64,000 nucleotides of DNA. Origin: Nitrospira sp. CR1.2. GTDB lineage: Bacteria; Nitrospirota; Nitrospiria; Nitrospirales; Nitrospiraceae. Positions 53,726 through 62,771 of this stretch are shown here, piece by piece. A program made the translations under genes and the position numbers. Within the stretch, counting starts at the first letter, position 1. Each line of letters opens with the position of its first letter. The notes below the pieces were generated by a model. It ran no database searches. It was given only the letters and a program-made list of their open reading frames with translations, and was not told the DNA's origin. The stretch is from the NCBI GenBank assembly GCA_014055495.1, contig WIAG01000014.1, forward strand, positions 1-64,000, given 5' to 3'.

Positions 53726-54420
53726 TTTCCATCGTGATTCCCGCCTACAATGAGGAGCGAGCACTGCCCGCCACGCTTCGCCGCTTGCTGGCACACGCCG
53801 GCACGTACGAAGTGATCGTCGTCGACGGGGGGAGCCAGGATCAAACCTGTGAGATCGTGCGGCGCTGGTCCCTTCACGATGGAGCGCGCGCCCCGCTGAC
53901 CCTCCTCGTGGCGCCCAAAGGCCGTGCTTCTCAAATGAATGCGGGTGCGAAGTCTGCCTCCGGCGAGTGGCTGCTGTTTCTGCATGCCGATACGCTGTTG
54001 CCGGCCGATGCGCTGAGTCAGCTGTATGCGTTGGATTCGAATCTTGCCGTCCAAGCGGGTGGATTCCGACACCGATTCTCGTCGACGGACTGGCGGCTCC
54101 GGATGATTTCCTGGCTCGACAACTTTCGCTGTGTCCGGAGCCGAATTATTTACGGCGACCAGGCCCTGTTCGTACGGAGAGTGTTATTCGAGCGGCTCGG
54201 CGGATTTCCGGATCAGCCGTATCTGGAAGACGTGGCATTTGGTGAGAAGCTGCTGACGGTCACGACGCCCGTCCTCCTATCCCCGCCCGTTGTGACCGAT
54301 GCCCGCAAGTTTCTCAAAATGGGGGTCTGGCGGAGTTTTCTCCGTGTGCTGTTGATCATCCTGCACGTCGAGTACAAGTTGCCCTACCTTCCTCGGGTCT
54401 TTTTCCAGGATATCCGCTGA
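53722..54420 (+). CDS. Family 2 glycosyltransferase (TIGR04283-like)
   Basis: 232 residues. ISIVIPAYNEERALPATLRRLLAH starts a GT-A fold, VVDGGSQDQT follows, and LLFLHADTLLP holds the metal-binding acidic motif. It matches the subfamily described as radical-SAM/selenodomain-associated transferase 2 (TIGR04283). A hydrophobic stretch near the C-terminus (FLRVLLIILHVEY) may touch the membrane. The acceptor is unknown. The ATG overlaps the di-iron gene stop. Confidence 0.87.
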   Translation: MISIVIPAYNEERALPATLRRLLAHAGTYEVIVVDGGSQDQTCEIVRRWSLHDGARAPLTLLVAPKGRASQMNAGAKSASGEWLLFLHADTLLPADALSQLYALDSNLAVQAGGFRHRFSSTDWRLRMISWLDNFRCVRSRIIYGDQALFVRRVLFERLGGFPDQPYLEDVAFGEKLLTVTTPVLLSPPVVTDARKFLKMGVWRSFLRVLLIILHVEYKLPYLPRVFFQDIR

Positions 54421-54559
54421 CTTCGCTGTCGCCCTGCGCGCCGCTCCGTGACGGTCCCTCGTCCGGTTCCTTGAAAATCGCCATTTTGATTGTCAACCCG
54501 GCAGCCCCCTTGTACGTTGGAACGGCTGACAGGCAGGAGCGCTAACCGAGGGAGGATGT

Positions 54560-54877
54560 ATGAAACAAGCGATTTGGAGTGCGGCGATGTTGTCGATAGT
54601 CTCCGCGTCAGTGGTGTTCGCGCAGGCAGAGACGCCTAGGATTGATCAGCGGCAGGCCAATCAAGAGCGGCGTATCGATCAAGGGATCGCGAGCGGCCAG
54701 TTGAATGAGCGTGAGGCCGCTCGCTTGAGCAACCAGCAGGAACACATCAACAATTTAGAGGACAAGGCCAAAAGCGACGGTGTTGTCACGAAGAAGGAAC
54801 GCGCGCGCATCAGACATGCTCAGGATCGCACGTCGCGCCATATTGCTCGCCAGAAGCACGACCGCCAGCAGCGATAA
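54560..54877 (+). CDS. Small exported Gln/Arg-rich protein
   Basis: 105 residues. Signal peptide (about 5-22, VFAQAE). The mature part is charged and helical: RIDQRQANQERRIDQGIASGQLNEREAARLSNQQEHINNLEDKAKSDG in outline. Similar small proteins occur widely in Proteobacteria and Nitrospirota but I know no function. Strong GAGGGAGG site five bases before the ATG. A long hairpin follows about 95 bp after the stop. Confidence 0.75.
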   Translation: MKQAIWSAAMLSIVSASVVFAQAETPRIDQRQANQERRIDQGIASGQLNEREAARLSNQQEHINNLEDKAKSDGVVTKKERARIRHAQDRTSRHIARQKHDRQQR

Positions 54878-54969
54878 CGTTCGTGTGTAGGCCGCTCTGG
54901 GTCTGTGTGTCCATGGGGAGAGCCGGCCGACCTCTCGAATACCGCGCGGGTGCTTCATGCCGAGTGGTT

Positions 54970-55005
54970 CCGTGCCGTCCGCAACGCCCGTTGTGGACGG
55001 CACGG
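54970..55005 (+). terminator. Strong hairpin, possible terminator
   Basis: CCGTGCCGTCC (54970-54980) pairs perfectly with GGACGGCACGG (54995-55005), and inner CAACG/CGTTG pairing shortens the loop. GCTGTTTT follows, a weak U-run. It sits between the small exported protein and the fusion gene at 55120. Termination is plausible; a DNA-level palindrome with another role is not excluded. Confidence 0.45.
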
Positions 55006-55107
55006 CTGTTTTGACGGCTCCCCGCCGTGAGCCCGGTACGTGATCCACCCTTCTGTCGGTCCTCGCAGCGCTCGCTGACATTTCTGAATCGATTCGACCG
55101 ATCCTGC

Positions 55108-55113
55108 TAGAAT
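55108..55113 (+). promoter_or_regulatory. Extended -10 of the DHH/CBS/polymerase gene (leaderless)
   Basis: TG-c-TAGAAT (TAGAAT at 55108-55113) lies six bases before the ATG at 55120. The -35 region (near 55084) matches poorly, as allowed for extended -10 promoters. The gene has no ribosome site. Confidence 0.5.
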
Positions 55114-55119
55114 GCCGGC

Positions 55120-57801
55120 ATGGATCTGATCACGACGCATGTCAATGCTGACTTTGATGGCGTTGCCTCCATGGTGGCCGCCAGGAAGCTCTATCCTGGG
55201 GCGGTGCTGGTACTTCCGGGTGGCGCACAGGAGTCGGTCCGGAACTTTCTGGCTTCGCACAATCTGGAGATCGTTCGCCTCAAGGACATCGCGTTGGAAC
55301 ATGTCCGGCGCCTGGTGCTGGTGGATGTGCAGGAACCGGATCGCCTGGGCCCATTAAGCGTGCTCAGTTCCCGCGGCGACGTCGAGGTCCATCTCTTCGA
55401 CCACCACGGAGTCGAACAGATTGCCGAGCCGCCTCTGTGGCCGTTGATCAGCCGGCGGCATGTCGAATCCGTCGGAGCCACCACCACCTTGCTGATTGAG
55501 GAGTTGCAGCGCAGACGGATTCCCCTCACCAGCGAGGAGGCGACAGTGCTGGCGCTGGGGTTGTACGAAGAAACCGGTTCGTTCGTCTATCCTTCAACTA
55601 CTCCGCGGGATATGGCGGCAGGGGCCTGTGTCTTAGGGGCTGGGGCTGATTTGCGGGTAGTGGCGGAGACGTTGCAACATCGCCTGGATCCGGACCTGAT
55701 CGCGCTGCTGAATGATCTCTTGCAGTCGGGCGACATTTACTATTTGGAAGGTCGGAAAATTCTGGTCGCATCGAGTGCCTACGATCGGTATACGGGCGAT
55801 CTGGCTGAAGCTGTCCATCGGCTTGCGGAATTGCAAGGTCTCGACGCCGTCATCGTTGCGATCGCGTTACAGGAGAAGGTGGAGATCATCGGGAGAAGCC
55901 GGAGACCGGACATCGACGTGGCGTGGATTGCGCGTGAATTCGGCGGTGGCGGCCATGCGGTCGCGGCCGCCGCGAGCGTCAAAGGCCGGACCTTGGTGGA
56001 AGTGCAGCAGCAATTGACACAGCTGCTGACGCAGCGTTATCGCCCCACGTTGTTGGCTCGAGATGTCATGACGACGCCGGTGAAATCGATTGCTGAAGAG
56101 GCCACCGTCGCGGAGGCCGAACGGGCTATGACGACCTATGGAGTCAACGTGCTTCCTGTGGTCGATCGGAAAGGCCAGTACCTCGGCACGATTTCGCGGG
56201 AAACCATCCAGAAAGCGCTGTTCCATCACCTTGAGGCCCACTGCGTGGGAGATGTGGCCAGCAGCGGGCAATATAGTGCGCAACCCGAGACGCCGTTCCA
56301 CGACATTGAAACCAGGATGATCGAGCTGAACCAGCGATTTGTGCCGGTGCTGTCCAACGGCAAAACGGTCGGGGTCATCACCAGGACCGATCTCCTGCGC
56401 AGCCTTCATGACGATGTCCTGGCGGCTGGTCGTGGGAAACCGAAATCGTTGATGGGGTTGGAGTCGACGGGCGGCGTTCGGCGGCGGGACGTTAAGGGAC
56501 TGCTGCGTGATCGGTTGCCTCATGGCGTGCACGATCTCCTACGAACGGCGGGCGAATTGGGGGACAGGCTGGGTGCGGCGGTGTATGTCGTCGGTGGATT
56601 CGTCCGTGATCTGCTGCTCAACATCGACAATTTGGATGTGGACCTCGTGGTGGAGGGGGACGGGATTGCGTTCGCTCGTGCGCTCGCGAAGGAACATGGA
56701 GGAAAGCTTACAGTGCATGAGCGGTTCGGCACAGCGGTGGTGCATTTGCCGGACGGCTTCAAACTGGACGTGGCGACGGCTCGCACCGAATATTACGAAT
56801 ACCCGACTGCATTGCCGACGGTTGAGCAGAGTTCGATCAAGAAGGATCTCTATCGGCGGGATTTCACGATCAACACCTTGGCCGTGGCACTCAGACCGCG
56901 ACAGTTCGGTCAACTCATCGATTTTTATGGTGGGCAGCGTGACCTGAAGGAACGCCTGGTCCGAGTGCTCCATAGTTTGAGTTTCGTGGAGGATCCGACG
57001 CGAGTGTTTCGCGCGATACGATTCGAACTGCGGTTCGATTTTCACTTGAGCAAAGAAACGTTGGCGTTGATCAAAGGCGCCGTGAAGATGGAATTGTTTC
57101 ACCGGCTGTCCGGGCGGCGCCTGTTGGATGAGTTGCGCCTGCTGTTTTCCGAACGGACGCCTCGGCATGCCGTTCGACGGTTGTCCGAACTCGGTCTGTT
57201 GCGATTCATTCATCCGAAACTCACCTGGTCGAATCGGCTGGATCGCCGACTCATCGAAGTGGAGGCCGCGCTGGATTGGTACAGACTGTCTTCCCTTGAC
57301 CGGCCCATCAACGGATGGCTGGTCTACGCCATGGCACTGGCTGAAGCCATGCCGGACCAAGCGGTTCGCGACATGCTGAAGCGATTCCCGTTTGTCGATG
57401 CCGAGCGGGACGCACTCAACGAAGCCCGGTTTCTCACGCAGCCGGCCTGTCGGACGCTGAGCCGACGCGTGCCACCGAAACCATCGGAAACGGTTCGGGT
57501 GTTGACGGGATTGTCGGAGGAGTGCCTGGTGTTCCTGCTGGCCCAGAGTTTGACGGAGTCGGCGAAGCGGCAGCTATCCTTGTTTCTCACGACTTATCGC
57601 AACGTGAAGCCCTCGCTTACGGGGAAGGAACTGAGTGCCTTGGGCCTGAAGCCGGGTCCCCTGTACCGCACGATTCTGGGGCGATTAACCGAGGCGCGGC
57701 TGGATGGGGAGGTCAAGAGCGAGGAGGAGGAACGGGCGTTGGTGAAGGAATGCGTTGATCAAGGACGGAGACGATCGAAGACGACGCGTGAGATCGGATA
57801 A
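55120..57801 (+). CDS. DHH-CBS-CBS-tRNA nucleotidyltransferase/poly(A) polymerase fusion
   Basis: 893 residues. A DHH/DHHA1 phosphoesterase-like domain (about 1-305) has HVNADFDGVAS, FDHHG and the DHHA1 FGGGGHAVAAAAS block. Two CBS domains follow (about 315-430). The class II nucleotidyltransferase (about 475-870) has GGFVRDLLL, the DxD metal site in NLDVDLVVEGDG, and RRDFTINTLAV. Known relatives (for example in Aquifex) add A or CCA to tRNA 3' ends, sometimes sharing the work with a second enzyme. The DHH part suggests oligonucleotide or cyclic dinucleotide turnover, and the CBS pair an adenine-nucleotide switch; both are inference. Probably leaderless. Confidence 0.93.
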   Translation: MDLITTHVNADFDGVASMVAARKLYPGAVLVLPGGAQESVRNFLASHNLEIVRLKDIALEHVRRLVLVDVQEPDRLGPLSVLSSRGDVEVHLFDHHGVEQIAEPPLWPLISRRHVESVGATTTLLIEELQRRRIPLTSEEATVLALGLYEETGSFVYPSTTPRDMAAGACVLGAGADLRVVAETLQHRLDPDLIALLNDLLQSGDIYYLEGRKILVASSAYDRYTGDLAEAVHRLAELQGLDAVIVAIALQEKVEIIGRSRRPDIDVAWIAREFGGGGHAVAAAASVKGRTLVEVQQQLTQLLTQRYRPTLLARDVMTTPVKSIAEEATVAEAERAMTTYGVNVLPVVDRKGQYLGTISRETIQKALFHHLEAHCVGDVASSGQYSAQPETPFHDIETRMIELNQRFVPVLSNGKTVGVITRTDLLRSLHDDVLAAGRGKPKSLMGLESTGGVRRRDVKGLLRDRLPHGVHDLLRTAGELGDRLGAAVYVVGGFVRDLLLNIDNLDVDLVVEGDGIAFARALAKEHGGKLTVHERFGTAVVHLPDGFKLDVATARTEYYEYPTALPTVEQSSIKKDLYRRDFTINTLAVALRPRQFGQLIDFYGGQRDLKERLVRVLHSLSFVEDPTRVFRAIRFELRFDFHLSKETLALIKGAVKMELFHRLSGRRLLDELRLLFSERTPRHAVRRLSELGLLRFIHPKLTWSNRLDRRLIEVEAALDWYRLSSLDRPINGWLVYAMALAEAMPDQAVRDMLKRFPFVDAERDALNEARFLTQPACRTLSRRVPPKPSETVRVLTGLSEECLVFLLAQSLTESAKRQLSLFLTTYRNVKPSLTGKELSALGLKPGPLYRTILGRLTEARLDGEVKSEEEERALVKECVDQGRRRSKTTREIG

Positions 57802-57890
57802 GGAGGCATCATCCAGTTCGCGCCGTACGACTGCGCGTGCGACGCCGGCCCGCATGGAGATCACGCGGCCGAGGAGAGAGTCGGAGGAGG

Positions 57891-58091
57891 TTAAGCTACC
57901 GGCTCAACCGGCTCGAATTCGTCGTCGGTGTCGACGGCTCGAGCGTCTTTCCCCATCGCGGCGACCAAGCCGTCGTAAACGATGCGAGCCGCGTCCGACC
58001 ATTTCGGATTGAATGGGCGACCAGCGAAAGCGGCCTCAGCCGCCTTTTTCTCATCGTGGGTAATTTCTCGAGGAGTCAGTGTGGTGTCCAT
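57891..58091 (-). CDS. Small acidic protein of unknown function
   Basis: 66 residues from the ATG at 58091: MDTTLTPREITHDEKKAAEAAFAGRPFNPKWSDAARIVYDGL in outline, ending with an acidic tail. It is probably two helices, cytoplasmic. The longer frame reaching 58226 is unlikely because a promoter lies inside it. TTGACT (58126-58121), a 16-nt spacer and TATTAT (58104-58099) end seven bases before the ATG, and there is no ribosome site, so it is likely leaderless. It is convergent with the fusion gene and downstream of pxpC. Confidence 0.68.
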   Translation of the reverse strand: MDTTLTPREITHDEKKAAEAAFAGRPFNPKWSDAARIVYDGLVAAMGKDARAVDTDDEFEPVEPVA

Positions 58092-58098
58092 ACGGATA

Positions 58099-58126
58099 AT
58101 AATAGATCGCTTCAGGGCAAAGTCAA
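58099..58126 (-). promoter_or_regulatory. Predicted sigma-70 promoter, leaderless
   Basis: Minus strand: TTGACT, 16-nt spacer, TATTAT, then seven bases to the ATG at 58091. One of the clearest of the leaderless-type promoters in the window. Confidence 0.6.
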
Positions 58127-58222
58127 GAAGCGGTCGGCGTTTCCATCCCCTCTCGTTTGGCGGGGAGCGCATGCCCTGAAGGTGCTCCGCCGTGCAGAAA
58201 GCTCGGGCTTGGAGCGGACGAA

Positions 58223-59182
58223 TCAAGGACCCTGTGGCGGCAGCAGCCGTTCAAGTTCTGCATGCAACGACCGAAATAGCGCAGATGCCTCCTTCGCGCT
58301 GATGACCACAAACGAGAGGCTGTCCCCGGGCCCCAGTTGGGCGGCGAGAGAACGATCGGCACGGATCATCGTCGCCAACTTCGTATACCCACCGGTCGGT
58401 TGACAGTCGGCCATCAAGAGAATCGGCTGGCGATTCGGCGGCACTTGGATGCTTCCGGCACTGACGGCCTCGGAGATGATGTCGGCCGGGCCGCGATGCG
58501 GCAATTCCGCTCCTTCCAAACGGTACCCCATGCGATCGGATTCGGAGGTCACGCGATAGGGGCTCATCGCCAGCAGGTGCAACGCTGCTTCAGTAAAGCG
58601 GCCGACCTGTGGCCCCGGGATCACGCGCAGGGTCGGAGAGGTGAGGTACTGAGGGCGAGAGGACTGCGCGAGTGTGCGACCCTCGCAGCACCTTCCAGAG
58701 AGACCTCCTCCCGCAAGTGTGTCATTCTTCTTCAGTGGGCGTCCTGCCAGTCCGCCGAGTCCACTCTGCACATGTGTCGAACGGCTCTCGAGCAAAAGTG
58801 GCGCTTCGATTCCGCCCGCGATGGTGAGATAGGCGCGGGTCCCTTGTCGGCGCGTTCCGAATTGCAATCGGCTTCCAGCCGGCATGGTCACCACCGTCCA
58901 CATGGGCAGGGCTACGCCGTCGCGTGTCGGTGAGAGGTCCGCCCCGGTGACGGCGATGGAAAGCCGATGTTCAAACAGCAACTCAGGACCTTGCAGTGTG
59001 AGTTCCAGGCCGGCGGCATGGTCGGGATTGCCGAGCAGGCGATTGCCGACTGTCAGCGCCCAGGGATCCATGGCGCCGCTCACCGAGACGCCGAACCGCT
59101 GATAGCCCAAGCGCCCGAGATCTTGAACCGTCGTGAAGAGCCCGGGGCGCAGCACATGGATAATCGATGGCTTAGGCGACAT
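58223..59182 (-). CDS. pxpC: 5-oxoprolinase subunit PxpC
   Basis: 319 residues; biotin-dependent-carboxyltransferase-like (allophanate hydrolase subunit 2) family. It begins IIHVLRPGLFTTVQDLGRLGYQRFGVSVSGAMD and contains GNPDHAAGLELTLQGP, RVIPGPQ and ILLMADCQPTGGY. With PxpA and PxpB it forms the ATP-dependent 5-oxoprolinase that converts pyroglutamate to glutamate. The ATG at 59182 overlaps the pxpA end by 11 bp. Last gene of the MFS-pxpB-pxpA-pxpC operon. Confidence 0.93.
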   Translation of the reverse strand: MSPKPSIIHVLRPGLFTTVQDLGRLGYQRFGVSVSGAMDPWALTVGNRLLGNPDHAAGLELTLQGPELLFEHRLSIAVTGADLSPTRDGVALPMWTVVTMPAGSRLQFGTRRQGTRAYLTIAGGIEAPLLLESRSTHVQSGLGGLAGRPLKKNDTLAGGGLSGRCCEGRTLAQSSRPQYLTSPTLRVIPGPQVGRFTEAALHLLAMSPYRVTSESDRMGYRLEGAELPHRGPADIISEAVSAGSIQVPPNRQPILLMADCQPTGGYTKLATMIRADRSLAAQLGPGDSLSFVVISAKEASALFRSLHAELERLLPPQGP

Positions 59183-59948
59183 GGTCCACGCGTATGACGG
59201 AGATACCGGCTTCGTCGAACATGACTCGCAACGCCTGGGCCAGCGAGACGGCATCAGGCGTATCTCCGTGTAGGCAGAGGGTGTGAATGCGAGGGTGCAG
59301 GACGCTGCCATCGATGGCGGCGATACGTTCGACGGTGACGAGTGACCTTGCGCGGGCCACCACAGCTGCTTCGTCATGAAGGATGGCGCCCGGTCGGCCG
59401 CGTGGTACCAAGCTGCCGTCGGCTCGATACCCCCGATCGGCAAACCCCTCGGCAGCGACTCTGAGCCCGTAAGCCGATCCCGCGGCAATCAACTCCGAAT
59501 CGGCCAGTCCGACGAGGATCAATCCATGGTCGAGCTGTAACAGTGCTGTGGCGATGGCATCCGCAATCACGCGGTCCCGTGCTGCTATGTTGTATAGGGC
59601 TCCGTGCGGTTTCACGTGAGACAAGCGGACTCCCTCCGACTGGCTGATGCTCATGAGGTCGCCGACCTGGGAGCGAATGAGTTCCTGCACGAATGCAGGA
59701 GACAACGATTGCTCACGACGTCCTTTGGACTTTCGATCGGGGAGCCCGGGGTGGGCGCCGACGGCCAAGTTGTGCCGGTGGGCCATGCGAACCGTGTGGC
59801 GCATGAGTGTCGCATCGCCGGCATGCACGCCGCAGGCCACATTGACCGACGTCACCAACATCATCAGGCGCGCCTCCACCTCGAGTTGGCTTGGTGTTGC
59901 AGCTTCGCCGAGATCACAATTTACATCGATGCGGCGTCTCTGCGTCAT
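59172..59948 (-). CDS. pxpA: 5-oxoprolinase subunit PxpA (LamB/YcsF family)
   Basis: 258 residues. IDVNCDLGEA at the start, SVNVACGVHAGDATLMRHTV, GAHPGLPDR, SHVKPHGALYN, FADRGYRADGSLVPRG and LCLHGDTPDAV are the family blocks. Its ATG overlaps the pxpB stop as ATGA, and its end overlaps pxpC, so the three subunits are translationally linked. Confidence 0.96.
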   Translation of the reverse strand: MTQRRRIDVNCDLGEAATPSQLEVEARLMMLVTSVNVACGVHAGDATLMRHTVRMAHRHNLAVGAHPGLPDRKSKGRREQSLSPAFVQELIRSQVGDLMSISQSEGVRLSHVKPHGALYNIAARDRVIADAIATALLQLDHGLILVGLADSELIAAGSAYGLRVAAEGFADRGYRADGSLVPRGRPGAILHDEAAVVARARSLVTVERIAAIDGSVLHPRIHTLCLHGDTPDAVSLAQALRVMFDEAGISVIRVDHVA

Positions 59949-60649
59949 GCCGGCTCCATCGAGAGCCTGCCGAACTCGTCCTCGTCGATCGGGACAAACC
60001 GAACGAAATCACCGGGGGCGAGGAGGAATGGCTGGGGTCTGTGCAGGCTAAACAGACGAATCGGGGTCCGTCCGATGATGCGCCAGCCACCGGGACTGGT
60101 CTGCGGGTAGATGCCGGTTTGAGTCCCGGCGATGCCGACGGAACCGGCGGCTACCTGCTTGCGGGGAGTCGGAAGGCGGGGCGTGGCGATGCGCTCCGGT
60201 ACGGTGCCCAGATAGGGAAACCCCGGACTAAATCCCAACATGTAGACGCGGTAGGTGACAGAGGCGTGGAGCCCGGCCGCGTCGGCCGGAGTCAGGCCGG
60301 CCAGTTCCGCCACCTCGAGCAAATCCGGGCCGGCGGCGCCACCGTACCACACGGGGATGGTGTGCGTCGTGGCGGGGCGTAGGAGCGTATGGATGTTCTG
60401 TGTGACCAAGGCCTGAATCTGTCCCGTAAGTGTGGTCGTATCGGTTCGCAACGGATCAAAGTAGACGGTCGTGGATCGGTAGGTAGGGACGACGTCCACT
60501 ACGCCGGGAAGGGCTGCTTGGTCGATTGAGGCGGAACATGCGAGCACCAGTTCGTTCGTTCGAAGGGTGATCTCGTCGCCGAACTCGACGGTGAGGGCGC
60601 ATTCACTCAAGAGAACGAATCGCGGAGGCGCATACACGGGAGACCTCAT
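59945..60649 (-). CDS. pxpB: 5-oxoprolinase subunit PxpB (KipI family)
   Basis: 234 residues; allophanate hydrolase subunit 1 family. The C-terminal cyclophilin-like domain has YRVYMLGFSPGFPYLG, PRKQVAAGSVGIAGTQTGIYP and GGWRIIGRTPIRLF. The start is the ATG at 60649 because the family N-terminus (PRFVLLSECALTVEFGDEI) begins soon after; the longer frame runs into the transporter gene. It lies 26 bp after the MFS gene. Confidence 0.93.
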   Translation of the reverse strand: MRSPVYAPPRFVLLSECALTVEFGDEITLRTNELVLACSASIDQAALPGVVDVVPTYRSTTVYFDPLRTDTTTLTGQIQALVTQNIHTLLRPATTHTIPVWYGGAAGPDLLEVAELAGLTPADAAGLHASVTYRVYMLGFSPGFPYLGTVPERIATPRLPTPRKQVAAGSVGIAGTQTGIYPQTSPGGWRIIGRTPIRLFSLHRPQPFLLAPGDFVRFVPIDEDEFGRLSMEPA

Positions 60650-60675
60650 GGTGCGGGGAAGGTGATTGGCAACCG

Positions 60676-61956
60676 TTACTCCGGGAGCGGACGCCCGTTG
60701 GTTTCTGTCGCCAGCGGGAGTATGGCTAAGCCCAACAGGTAGATCAATGCAATGGCACTGGCGGCGCTGTTGAACGAACCGAGCACGGTGACGAGCCAAC
60801 CCGTGAGAAAGGGCGCCGCGGAGGCGAGTACACGGCCTGCGTTAAAGCAGAATCCGGACCCTGTGGCTCGAAGGCGTGTGGGATAGAGCTCAGGGAGGTA
60901 GATCGGGAATCCACTGAAGAGGCCGTTGTTGAAGAATCCGAGTGCCGGCAGCAAGACCAACACCTCCGCGTAACTGTGGGGCACAAGATAGGTGGCCGGC
61001 AGCAGGATGAGACTGCCGAGACACATCACACCGAAGACAGGAAGACGCCCGAATCGATCCGCCAACGGCCCGAACCCCACATATCCGAACAGGGCGCCCA
61101 CGTTCAGCAGCATGATGGCGTAACTCACCTTCTCGCTGAGGAGCGCGGGATCCTGGCCCTGCAGATCGGGCATGGCACGGATGAGGGTGGGGGCCCAATT
61201 AGTCGCCCCCCACAGGCCGAAGACGGCGACGAACGCCAGGGTGGACCCTACCAGGGTGTCGCGGCGCCGGGAGGGCTCGAACAGTTCACGGAGGTGCCGG
61301 AGAGTCGCGCGAGCTGAGCGTCCCTCCAGTTCATGCGCCTGCACCCAGCGTTCCGGCTCTTTGACCCATCGACGGACGAGCAGCGCCACACACGCGGGGA
61401 GAATGCCGACCAGGAACAGCATCCGCCACCCGGAATCTTTCAGCAGGAGATTACACCCGGCGGCAAGGAAAAAGCCGAAGGCCCAGGCCGACTGTAAGAT
61501 GCCGGCGGCTCTGGCCCGTTTCTCCTCAGGCCAGGTCTCAGCCACGATCGCCGCGCCTGCCGCCCATTCTCCACCGACGCCGAGTGCGGTGAGAAAGCGG
61601 GCGATCGCCAAATGCCACCACTCTTGGGCGAAGGCGGCCAGACCGGTGAAGACCGCATACATCAGGATGGTCGCAATCAGTGTCTTGGTGCGGCCGAAAT
61701 AGTCGGCCGCGATACCGAAGCCGATGCCGCCGATGGCCCAGCCGATCAGAAAAATGGAGAAAACCAGGCCCCCGTACCATCCGATGAGTTCAGCGGGGAC
61801 GTCGCCGTTGGCGGCTCCGGTTCGGAGCAGTTCCCGGAGGGCAGGATGGAGCACGATCGCGTAGATCGTGGCGTCCATGGCGTCGAACACCCATCCCAAC
61901 CAGGCGACGAACAGGACCAACCATTGATATCGTGTGACACCGTTCGTCCATGCCAC
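60676..61956 (-). CDS. MFS transporter
   Basis: 426 residues with about 12 membrane helices. The loop 2-3 motif is present in altered form (ADYFGRTKT), as is [10 protein letters not shown] between helices 8 and 9. [11 protein letters not shown] in helix 1 and [19 protein letters not shown] near the end place it with the organic-acid/sugar-acid:proton symporters. I chose the GTG at 61956 because AGGAGG is seven bases upstream. It heads the 5-oxoprolinase operon, so import of 5-oxoproline or a related acid is the natural guess, unproven. Confidence 0.9.
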   Translation of the reverse strand: MAWTNGVTRYQWLVLFVAWLGWVFDAMDATIYAIVLHPALRELLRTGAANGDVPAELIGWYGGLVFSIFLIGWAIGGIGFGIAADYFGRTKTLIATILMYAVFTGLAAFAQEWWHLAIARFLTALGVGGEWAAGAAIVAETWPEEKRARAAGILQSAWAFGFFLAAGCNLLLKDSGWRMLFLVGILPACVALLVRRWVKEPERWVQAHELEGRSARATLRHLRELFEPSRRRDTLVGSTLAFVAVFGLWGATNWAPTLIRAMPDLQGQDPALLSEKVSYAIMLLNVGALFGYVGFGPLADRFGRLPVFGVMCLGSLILLPATYLVPHSYAEVLVLLPALGFFNNGLFSGFPIYLPELYPTRLRATGSGFCFNAGRVLASAAPFLTGWLVTVLGSFNSAASAIALIYLLGLAILPLATETNGRPLPE

Positions 61957-62046
61957 GCAGAGTCCTCCTGGGTTCCACAACGGAATGGCCGCCACGCTAC
62001 GGGCAGGATCTCGCGCTGTCAAGGTGAAGCTGCCCGAGTACCGTGG

Positions 62047-62052
62047 TATAGT
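62047..62052 (+). promoter_or_regulatory. Extended -10 of the DnaJ-domain gene (near-leaderless)
   Basis: TG-g-TATAGT (TATAGT at 62047-62052) is followed by ten bases and the ATG at 62063. A leader of only three or four bases is expected. The -35 match is poor. Confidence 0.45.
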
Positions 62053-62062
62053 CGCCGATACT

Positions 62063-62701
62063 ATGCCAAGAATCGACTATTATCGTGTCCTCGGTGTCTC
62101 GCGCGACATTTCCGATGAGGACATCAAGAAAGCCTATCGCAAGCTCGTCTTCGAGCACCATCCCGATCGAAATCCTCACAACAGCAAGGCCGACGAGAAG
62201 ATTCGGGAGATCAATTCCGCCTACGAAGTTCTCGGCGATCCGGAGCGTCGGCGCACCTACGATCGTTTGCACTGGGGCGAGGAACCCAGGGCCGAGGCCG
62301 CCGATCCCTCTCAGATTCTTGAGGAGATGGAGAAGAAGCTGTTCGACGAGGGGCGCAAGGAAGTCTTCGCCGTCCTGATGAACATGGTGCTCCGGATCAA
62401 ATCGGAGCTCGCCATCGTTCGTGAGCGCACCGTGGCCCACCAAGGGTATGACACCTTCAAGCCGCCGATCGTTGCGGCACGTGGAGCGGAAGTCATCGAG
62501 GAATTTGTGACGCCGGAAATGGATCAGCGTAAACAGCATTTGCTCGAAGTGGCGGTGCAAATGATGGTGTCGCAATCGGTCGTCGCGCGGGGCGATGAGG
62601 GGGGGATTCGGGTGCTCCGGGGGCGCCTGGACGACGCGTTTCGGAAAGGCCGCATCAACGGCTTCGTCACCGCCCTGGAGCTACTGTACGAACGCAGGTA
62701 G
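62063..62701 (+). CDS. J-domain protein
   Basis: 212 residues. The J domain (about 4-70) has [32 protein letters not shown] with the HPD motif that stimulates DnaK. The Gly/Phe, zinc-finger and substrate-binding domains of DnaJ are missing. The C-terminal 130 residues are helical ([32 protein letters not shown] in outline) and probably bind a specific client. No ribosome site; near-leaderless. Divergent from the MFS gene. No chaperone gene is nearby. Confidence 0.9.
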   Translation: MPRIDYYRVLGVSRDISDEDIKKAYRKLVFEHHPDRNPHNSKADEKIREINSAYEVLGDPERRRTYDRLHWGEEPRAEAADPSQILEEMEKKLFDEGRKEVFAVLMNMVLRIKSELAIVRERTVAHQGYDTFKPPIVAARGAEVIEEFVTPEMDQRKQHLLEVAVQMMVSQSVVARGDEGGIRVLRGRLDDAFRKGRINGFVTALELLYERR

Positions 62702-62771
62702 CCTCAGGGCTGATCCGCGGCAGCTGAAGCCGTTCGGGGCTCCAGCGGGATAGCCGCGGATGTGTTGTGAA

